Below, piece by piece: positions 55,765-64,000 of a stretch of 64,000 nucleotides of DNA; positions within the stretch are counted from its first letter, which is position 1; every line of letters starts with the position of its first letter. A program made the position numbers and the translations under genes. Where the stretch lies: NCBI GenBank assembly GCA_030248225.1, contig JASANE010005042.1, positions 1 through 64,000 on the forward strand, given 5' to 3'. Under the pieces are notes generated by a model. It was given only the letters and a program-made list of their open reading frames with translations, searched no databases and had not been told where the DNA came from. Source of the stretch: Trileptium ribeirensis (Eukaryota > Nematoda > Enoplea > Enoplida > Thoracostomopsidae).

Positions 55765-55840
55765 CAGGAAACGTGGCCGAGTGGTCCATCGCGTTGATCC
55801 GTTCTGGCAATAAAGAGGTTTGAACCGTGGTTCCTTCCGC
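55765..55840 (+). repeat. Degenerate Ser/Leu-type tRNA-like sequence
   Basis: TGGCCGAGTGG (55774-55784) is a typical A box of type II tRNAs. GGTTTGAACC (55817-55826) is a B box with C-to-T at the key position. The flanking GCAGGAA and TTCCTTCCGC ends pair only partly. Probably a tRNA pseudogene or SINE head. Confidence 0.5.
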
Positions 55841-56766
55841 TTTTGAAGCAGTTTTTGTTCCAGCAAATATATACATGGGAGGATGACGTTTAGATGCATA
55901 ATAACAGTAATACAAGACGAAGTTTCCATGATTTGTCAAATATTTAGCCTCAGAATATGAATGCACAAAACATATTGTCCATTTTTGTATGAACTGGTGC
56001 TTCGATGGTGCTTTGGACTGTCTTAACTCAAGACGGATGACCTCAGCAAATTGCGTAATCGGTGAACTAACATCATACAATCAATTTGTACTAGGCAAAC
56101 CAAACATTGTTAAATATAGGATAAGTCGCAAAATGTTTCTTAAACTGTGAATACCCAACGCTTCCAGAGAAGCATCTAGTAAATGCCGCGTATTTTATAT
56201 CATTTGTATTTCATGTTGCTGTTGGTGCTTTCAATTTATGGTTTTCGATTAAAACTAACGTAAATCCGCCTTTGTGAAATTCGTTAGACTTAAGCGTAAA
56301 ATACTACTCATTCAAACACTGCATATGTTAAAAAATAGTAAAATGTGATAAAATTTCTTTTAATCCTGTTACACCATTTTCGCTGTTCCGCCAATCTAAT
56401 AAATTTACTAAAACCACGTCCACCATTGCTCAACGAATTTAGCAAATCGGAAAGCGCAAATCGCCTTTAAATATCAAAGCCGGAATAGGGATATTCTTAT
56501 TGAAAATGCTGTAGAAATGAAATGGTACTCAAATAGCACTTTTTCTTACTAGGAAGGTCTTAGAATAAAATTTTGGAATTTAGTGAAAAATTAATACAAA
56601 TTTCCACTCTGCCAAAAATATATTTGGCTACTGAATTCGAAATTATTTAAGATAGCCACCCAATTTTTATAAATAGTTTTTGATTAACTCAAGTATTAAG
56701 AGTTCAACTACACCGATGGTGTAAATGAAAAATGTTTACCCCATTCCCTAAAGGAGGTTGCAATAA

Positions 56767-58875
56767 TCTGCGAATATATAATGAAATCGCAAACTTAAGC
56801 AAGAATCAGCATACAATAGATTTGCAGCATTTATTTTCATATCGTTTTAGGTCAGCTAATTCCTTAATTCTGAGTTCCAAGGAGGCGAAAGCCTATTACA
56901 TAATACAAGCGTAACCGTGTGCGAATATATAATGAAATCGCAAACTTAAGCAAGAATCAGCATACAATAGATTTGCACCATTTATTTTCATATCGTTTTA
57001 GGTCAGCTAATTCCTTAATTCTGAGTTCCAAGGAGGCGAAAGCCTATTACATAATACAAGCTTAACCGTCTGCGAATATATAATGAAATCGCAAACTTAA
57101 GCAAGAATCAGCATACAATAGATTTGCACCATTTATTTTCATATCGTTTTAGGTCTGCTAATTCCTTAATTCAGAGTTCCAAGGAGGCGAAAGCCTACTA
57201 CATAATACAAGCTTAACCGTCTGCGAACATATAATGAAACCGCAAACTTAAGCAAGAATCAGCATACAATAGATTTGCACCATTTATTTTCATATCGTTT
57301 TAGGTCAGCTAATTCCCTAATTCTGAGTTCCAAGGAGGCGAAAGCCTATTACATAATACAAGCTTAACCGTCTGCGAATATATAATGAAATCGCAAACTT
57401 AAGCAAGAATCAGCATACAATAGATTTGCACCATTTATTTTCATATCGTTTTAGGTCAGCTAATTCCTTAATTCTGAGTTCCAAGGAGGCGAAAGCCTAT
57501 TACATAATACAAGCTTAACCGTCTGCGAATATATAATGAAATCGCAAATTTAAGCAAGAATCAGCATACAATAGATTTGCACCATTTATTTTCATATCGT
57601 TTTAGGCCAGCTAATTCCTTAATTCTGAGTTCCAAGGAGGCGAAAGCCTACATAATACAAGCTTAACCGTCTGCGAATATATAATGAAATCGCAAACTTA
57701 AGCAAGAATCAGCATACAATAGATTTGCACCATTTATTTTCATATCGTTTTAGGTCAGCTAATTCCTTAATTCTGAGTTCCAAGGAGGCGAAAGCCTATT
57801 ACATAATACAAGCTTAACCGTCTGCGAATATATAATGAAATCGCAAACTTAAGCAAGAATCAGCATACAATAGATTTGCACCATTTATTTTCATATCGTT
57901 TTAGGTCAGCTAATTCCTTAATTCTGAGTTCCAAGGAGGCGAAAGCCTACATAATACAAGCTTAACCGTCTGCGAATATATAATGAAATCGCAAACTTAA
58001 GCAAGAATCAGCATACAATAGATTTGCATCATTTATTTTCATATCGTTTTAGGTCTGCTAATTCCTTAATTCAGAGTTCCAAGGAGGCGAAAGCCTACTA
58101 CATAATACAAGCTTAACCGTCTGCGAACATATAATGAAACCGCAAACTTAAGCAAGAATCAGCATACAATAAATTTGCACCATTTATTTTCATATCGTTT
58201 TAGGTCAGCTAATTCCCTAATTCTGAGTTCCAAGGAGGCGAAAGCCTATTACATAATACAAGCTTAACCGTCTGCGAATATATAATGAAATCGCAAACTT
58301 AAGCAAGAATCAGCATACAATAGATTTGCACCATTTATTTTCATATCGTTTTAGGTCAGCTAATTCCTTAATTCTGAGTTCCAAGGAGGCGAAAGCCTAT
58401 TACATAATACAAGCTTAACCGTCTGCGAATATATAATGAAATCGCAAATTTAAGCAAGAATCAGCATACAATAGATTTGCACCATTTATTTTCATATCGT
58501 TTTAGGCCAGCTAATTCCTTAATTCTGAGTTCCAAGGAGGCGAAAGCCTACATAATACAAGCTTAACCGTCTGCGAATATATAATGAAATCGCAAACTTA
58601 AGCAAGAATCAGCATACAATAGATTTGCACCATTTATTTTCATATCGTTTTAGGTCAGCTAATTCCTTAATTCTGAGTTCCAAGGAGGCGAAAGCCTATT
58701 ACATAATACAAGCTTAACCGTCTGCGAATATATAATGAAATCGCAAACTTAAGCAAGAATCAGCATACAATAGATTTGCACCATTTATTTTCATATCGTT
58801 TTAGGTCAGCTAATTCCTTAATTCTGAGTTCCAAGGAGGCGAAAGCCTATTACATAATACAAGCTTAACCGTCTC
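56767..58875. repeat. 151-bp minisatellite, 14 copies, with six-unit higher-order repeat
   Basis: The unit contains TCTGCGAATATATAATGAAA, TTTTCATATCGTTTTAGGTC and CCAAGGAGGCGAAAGCCTAT. Using CTTAACCGT as the boundary, units start at 56910 (variant CGTAACCGT), 57061, 57212, 57363, 57514, 57662, 57813, 57961, 58112, 58263, 58414, 58562 and 58713. Lengths are 151 or 148 bp. Diagnostic variants (TAGGTCTGCTAATT; GCGAACATATAATGAAACC; AAATTTAAGC with AGGCCAGC and a 3-bp loss) recur in the same order six units apart. Confidence 0.97.
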
Positions 58876-59324
58876 TGCTTACTGACCTGTTTCTGCTATT
58901 GATGTGCCACTATTTAAGGCAAAATAGGGCAGAACGTAATAGTGCGTTCAGTTCACACGGTTCAAATTTAATTTTCAGCTTCGAAAATAAGTTGTCCATT
59001 TTTATAATATGTTGTTAGGTTTTGTTTCAAAATATTCGAATGTTTGTTATAATAATAATGTTTTACTTTGTAAATCTTTAAATAGCGTTTACGTGTCAAA
59101 ATTCACTTAAAACGGAAAATTAAGAAAAATCACATTCCAATTTAGTTCAAATTATGAACACACCTTTAAGTGACGGAATGTGTCGCTAACAGTAATTGTT
59201 AGTAAGGTGTTCATTCACCTGTTAACTGAGGGTTAAAGATTTGCTGGCGCTGTCAAACAACAGTGGCAGTTCCTTTCTACTAAACGCCATAGGAATGACG
59301 TGATGACAAACACCAGAGAGCGTA

Positions 59325-59567
59325 ATGGAAAGCCAAAATATTAATTTCTCTCCTGTGAGGAAGTTTTTGCAATATTCCAGACCGTGCGGCGTCGTGAAAA
59401 AAACTGAATGCTTTTGGTCGATTCCTGACGAAATTTCTCCTCCTTTTAATTACAAATTAGACGAGGATTCAATTTTGTTGGTTTATTTGGCGGTACGAGG
59501 TGGGCTGGACTACGAAAATGAAACACATGATCGTCATGACGTAGAATCAAATACTGTTTTAGAATGA
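59325..59567 (+). CDS. Possible small gene or exon, unrecognised
   Basis: An 80-codon open frame starting MESQNINFSPVRKFLQYSR, with mixed composition unlike the surrounding low-complexity frames. It contains CGVVKKTECFWSIPDE and an acidic C-terminus. A GT site after the codons LAVRG could act as a donor if this is a first exon. No homologue is recognised and no neighbouring exon was found, so chance remains quite possible. Confidence 0.25.
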   Translation: MESQNINFSPVRKFLQYSRPCGVVKKTECFWSIPDEISPPFNYKLDEDSILLVYLAVRGGLDYENETHDRHDVESNTVLE

Positions 59568-59769
59568 TTTTAAAATGCATTAGGATGGTCCTGAAACCGG
59601 TGATGGATTCGGGCTTAGCAGTTCGGAAAGAGGTTTGTTGTAGACCCGCGAGCATCAATTTTTGGCAAAGTTTTGATTTTGGTATTGTTATAATTAGACT
59701 TACAAATATGTATGTGAACCTTAATTGCCAGTATTATAGATCACATGGGGATCAGGCTCAATCGTAATA

Positions 59770-61322
59770 AGCAATTCTCATTGAATCCCCAGCAAAAAAT
59801 ATGGATCGCAAAATATAATAGAAAAACAGTTGCATCCATTATAAATGTTACTGCAACTTACTCATTACCTTACTCATTACCGTTTAACCTTTACATAGCA
59901 TAAAACATAGGACTTTAAACATTCATGACACTGAAAACGTACTAAAATTCTTATGAATTCATATCTGCAGAAATAGCTGTCAATAGGCGCAATTTAAGCG
60001 CTGTAGTTGAGCTTGAGCAGTAGATCCACTGCACTGGCTTAGACTGCAGCTCTTATTTAGCCCGCCTCCTCCCCAGTGGCCACGGCTACTACAATATGTA
60101 CTAAGAATTTGTTATCGATCTTCCTTTTATGTTTTGTTATGCATAAAAAGAACCTGGAGAAATTTTTTCGGAAATTAGGTTTTTCGCAACAACGACTTCT
60201 TAAACGTCGCTGTAATTCGATATGACAAAAAAATTCTATTAGTAAACGTTAAAGACAAATATATGCAAAGCGTTACAATCGGCAGCAAATTATTGCAACG
60301 AAGCAATAATAATTATCAATGTTACTGAGCGCTAATATTTTTAAGTTAAAGACATCACAGTTTAGGACAGTTTTGAAATTAACGAGATTAGTTAACGCGT
60401 TATTTATTCGAGAAAGTACATATTTTACGGTTACTGAATATCAACCGTTTTATATAATTTTTTTATTTTCAAGATGTCTTTAGATAAACATGCCTCAGCG
60501 GCAGCCATACTGTCATCCGATTTCGCTGTGACTATTGTTTAACATAAACAGTAGCATCCATTTTAGCAGGAAGACCAGCTACTTATCCATTGTACCAATA
60601 CACGGGAAGCATAATTAGTATACATGCAAGACATCTGAGATCCCGGTAAGGTAGTAGGGTCCTCGGAGGCAGCTTTCAGCCTGTCAGGAGGGATCAGATG
60701 TGGGTTCGACGCCTCAGGGAAGTAATCTTCACTCTACCACTATGAGCATATATGATTTATCAGGTATTCAGAACGTTTAAATGCCGGATTGTCTGGAATT
60801 AAGTCGGTGGAGCAGTCCAAAGCTGGAGTCAAACACCTTAACACACATTGCGGTTAGTCGAAGATGATCTTTCAGTGCTGCGCAAAATAGTAGGTTTGAT
60901 GCACAAAGAATTAAGTCTACTAAAACCTTAGAAACAACCGTTCTAATTCACTTATGAATGAATTTATTATCTGAACACATCACATGTTCCAACTTTTCAG
61001 CAATAAATACAACACAACTGCGTTAGCGGTTTTATACAGCGCTAAATATTATACATATTGGATGCAAAATGCTTTCTAGTTAGTGGCACGTATTTGTTGA
61101 TACAATATATGGTTTTCATGTTAACCATCGGATGCTCTAGTATGAATCCTGTACACACAGCGATATTTTTGTTTCTACACAGCCGTCCAGCCAGGTATCA
61201 CAACTAGACTAGACATCCGCTGTTTCAGCTGTTGCTAACACTCGGTGAACGGTAAGATGAATTTTGAAAAGTATCGTTGACCAGTCATTGGCAAAATAAA
61301 ATCAATACATTGAGCACTGTGG
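59770..61322. other. Intergenic region between the orphan ORF and the hAT element
   Basis: AT-rich; no gene recognised. The only structured part is the SINE-like copy at 60630-60850. Confidence 0.45.
60630..60850. repeat. SINE-like interspersed repeat, copy 2
   Basis: GTGGGTTCGACGCCTCAGGG, then AAGTAATCTTCACTCTACCA, then CTATGAGCATATATG. This parallels the block at 16270-16340 (GTTCGACGCCTCAGAGAAAT, AATCCGCCTCTCCCTTATGA, GTATATATG). GGTTCGACGCC fits a pol III B box. Confidence 0.45.
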
Positions 61323-63962
61323 CAGAGCTGAAAACGGGTCACAATTATTGACCCGTGACCCGCGACCCATTTTTACATGTTGACCCGTGACCCGTTTGAC
61401 CCGTGACCCGTGACTCGCGGTAGAGAAACTGTGCTGAATGACACGCACTGACCCGTTCAACGTAGCGTCCTGTGACTAGTTATCTCTTAACTATGGTCGA
61501 AGTTCATAGCTGCTCATTACTGCTAAATCTCTCGACATACAATAAGCACACTAGTAACTTTTACTAACGAATAAAGATTTAAGTTTTACGAACAGAACAA
61601 TATATAAAGCAGGAACATATTTTACACAATATTTTAGGCTTTTATAAGCCAATACAGTTTAATAATTACATAATAAATTTCATCATTTTCGTTTTTATAG
61701 TATTTCATTATATTTTTGATTTTCTATGCTCGTTGTCCAGAAAATTTTCACTGCCAACCTTGATGCTTCGCTGGACCGTTTTATGAGTACTATATTCTAC
61801 GCCTACCTAGTAAAAATCTCAAATAAGTGTTGGAAAATTACTCGGCAAGGTGACTTATTATAATTGCTTAGGACTACTCATCGACTAAAGATAAATGCAT
61901 GTAGAGTAAATACATGAATATACATAAAAGTACATTTACGATCAGAACAAAATATAAAGCAGAAACATATATGAGACGAAGAAAGTTTAAATGTCCATAT
62001 GCAGCTAGAAGTTTTTATAATGCTCCAGACAAACTGACAGTGCTTGGACCAGTTCTGGGTCCAAACATGACCGCTGTGGGCGGATGATATTAGCGGCACT
62101 GAAGCTGCTGAAATGACGTTCAGATTCAGAAGAGCACGCTTGAATGACGAACAGGCTTCTTGCTGCGGCGGCTAGTCCTGGTAGAGAGTTTCCCTTTTGA
62201 TACCACCAGTTCAACAAATCGAATATGTGGACATCGGGGCTAGGTGTCGCCAAGTACCGTTTGTACTCTTAGTTGAACTTCTCCTGTGTATCGGTGTGCC
62301 AATTACAGCTTAGCTCTTGATCCATCGACTCACCTGGTTCGCAGTAAAAGCTGGCGAATGGATCCGCTTCAATGTGCGATCTTTTCGCGCCACTAGTTAA
62401 ATCTCCTTCGACGGTACTAGGCACCTCATTTCGTCCAAAATAGTGAATTGCTAATAATTTCACAGCTTCTTCCGCCTGACTCATAAAACTGTCTCTGTCT
62501 GACGGTATTGGACACATAGCAAAACAGCGCAGGGTTGGATCCAGTAGAACAGCAGCCATATGAAGACCCGTAATGCTCGTCCACCACTTAGCGTCTATTG
62601 CAGCTGGCAGATTCGACTTCACGTGCGCAATAACATCCGTGTCTTGGGGGGTGACGTTGACAACCATTGCTGACGGCATAGAATCCTGGTAACACATTTT
62701 GGAGTGAAGGGGAATCTGCAAATTCAAGCTTATCAAAAATAATTGTGAGTGGTACAAGAAACTCAACAACTTGCTGTAGAACTTGCTGGGCAATGCGACT
62801 CAAGAGGTTTTCCCGCCTTCGCTCTCGGAGAATAGGCACCAAGGCGTCATAACTGATCAATATAGAATTGAACATGGCATGTAAGGACGAGTGACCCCTC
62901 CGTGTTTCAATGTGATTGGTAGCTGCGATTGTATGCCGTTTGCCTTATTAACGTAAGAAACCAAGGCATTTGCGTCATCAACCAAGCGCCTCAGCTCCGG
63001 CGGCTGAACCAGACAGCATTTCCAGAACGTATCTATCGCTGGATTGAGTCGATGTCCCGAACAGTCGATCCTGATTCTCGAGATTGTGGCTACGACGACG
63101 TTAGCACCCATAGCTGTGGTGACCGGAGTCTCGTGTGGATCGCAAGCGCGCTCGGTCAAACATCGATCGATGGCGTCCCGAACGTTGTCAGCAGTGCGAC
63201 GGTCCGGAAAATACTCACATTTGAATTGACCGTGATTTAGCTTCCAGGAATTCGCGGATTCTTCGACCCAGAACACAGTAAAATCCATGTAGCTGCGCTT
63301 ATTCACGTTTTCAGTGGTTAGATCTGTAACATATGAGATGGCTTTATGGGGAAGGGCGTTTTTGACAACAGATCAAATGGTATCCTGGACATTTTCTACC
63401 TGATCTAATATAGCATTTCTGATAGTAACACGACCATAAAGACAGTCGTCCACAGAAATATTACCATACACACTTCCCAGTCGAATCATTTCCTGAGCAA
63501 GTTGGCGGAGGCCTGGGTTGTCGAGAATATTAAATGCCGATTCCGTTTGACAGATGAATCTGACTTCTGCTGTCTTAACCTGTTTCATATCAGTCGCAAG
63601 GATCTTTCATCCCGGTTGCTTCTTAATAAAACCATGGATTGCAAGCTGCAGACCGGAACCTCCATTAACCTTGCATTCTTTCGCATGGTCGATCAAGTTT
63701 TTAGTGCCCACATTTTTCCATGTGCCGTTAACTTCTTTCTTACATTGTATGCAGCTGTGACATGTGCGGCAACAAGCCCATCCTTCTATACAAAAAAACT
63801 CATTGCAACGTTACAAAAGCATGATACTGTCATTCAATATGCGCGACTCGCGCTGACCCGCGCGCGGGTCACGCGGGTTAGGATTGTGACCGTGTGACCC
63901 GCGGCCAAATCCTGATAAAGTGACCCGTGACCTGTGACCCGCATGACCCGTTTTCAGCTCTG
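61323..63962 (-). mobile_element. hAT DNA transposon, full length but defective
   Basis: 2640 bp. The termini CAGAGCTGAAAACGGGTCA (left) and TGACCCGTTTTCAGCTCTG (right) are perfect 19-bp inverted repeats, with the CAG start typical of hAT. ACTGTGG flanks both ends directly (7 bp shared; an 8-bp duplication with one change is likely). Both subterminal zones are dense in (T)GACCCGTGACCCG words (61340-61470, 63850-63955). A transposase is encoded on the minus strand but is broken. Confidence 0.92.
62005..63800 (-). pseudogene. hAT transposase, interrupted
   Basis: Read on the minus strand, from 63780 down: a BED-type zinc finger (CIQCKKEVNGTW...LIDHAKEC), an N-terminal domain with FICQTESAFNILDNPGLRQL (63500-63560), the central catalytic region at 62857-63306 (DYFPDRRTADN-type text, RRTADNVRDAID), then 62588-62875 in another frame, then 62269-62700, and finally the C-terminal dimerisation domain (62005-62253; SSESERHFSSFSAANIIRPQ, the hAT C-terminal signature). 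In-frame stops lie at 63607-63609, about 63373 and 62269. Two frame changes occur near 62870 and 62710. Not functional as read. Confidence 0.85.
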
Positions 63963-64000
63963 ACTGTGGAGTGTGTTGTCTGAAAGTTTCAAACCAGTTG

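Noticed and set aside
59564..59767. 67-codon frame after the 59325 ORF
   Set aside because: No recognisable domain, overlaps the stop of the preceding frame by chance and lacks any splice logic.
62929..63240. 103-codon plus-strand frame
   Set aside because: It is the antisense shadow of the hAT transposase region on the minus strand.

Overview
The window is animal nuclear DNA, most likely from a marine invertebrate. It is AT-rich, with short coding exons, long GT-AG introns, TTTCAG-type acceptors, many MITE-like elements and several minisatellites. A tunicate or similar fast-evolving lineage is possible, but nothing seen here fixes the species. Almost all open frames longer than 60 codons are chance.

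Layout. (1) 1-7026: upstream sequence with no recognisable gene. (2) 7027-38440, plus strand: one complete SLC4-family bicarbonate transporter gene. I reconstructed it as 22 coding exons whose phases join without error from ATG to TAA, giving 1112 codons. It has the cytoplasmic band-3 domain and the full membrane domain. It carries the aspartate of MDQQIT, typical of the sodium-coupled branch, rather than the glutamate of AE exchangers. Its introns hold foldback and MITE elements, a SINE-like repeat, a homogeneous 104-bp minisatellite of about 23 copies (23278-25725), and a second 104-bp minisatellite (31510-32240) that grew out of a duplicated exon end with its splice donor. (3) 38441-39600: 3' flank. 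(4) 39640-40860, minus strand: a decayed DIRS-like retrotransposon fragment with reverse transcriptase and RNase H signatures, tail-to-tail with the SLC4 gene. (5) 41000-47318: mostly non-coding, with a tRNA-derived element and other repeats. (6) 47371 to about 53212 and beyond, plus strand: a small SPEC3/Stum-family membrane protein gene. Its two clear exons are separated by a 5.5-kb intron, and the last exon is uncertain. (7) 53213-61322: intergenic, with a 22-bp minisatellite (about 20 copies) and a 151-bp minisatellite (14 copies) that has a six-unit higher-order structure. (8) 61323-63962: one full-length but broken hAT DNA transposon with terminal inverted repeats, GGGTCA-rich subterminal repeats, a BED zinc finger and the C-terminal dimerisation domain.

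The two host genes both encode membrane proteins, but I see no shared function or regulation. The unusual content is in the repeats: exon-derived decoy splice donors, a strong foldback hairpin just inside an intron, two unrelated arrays with the same 104-bp period, and a hierarchical minisatellite. I found no new defence or metabolic system. All exon calls come from reading by eye and should be confirmed with transcripts.
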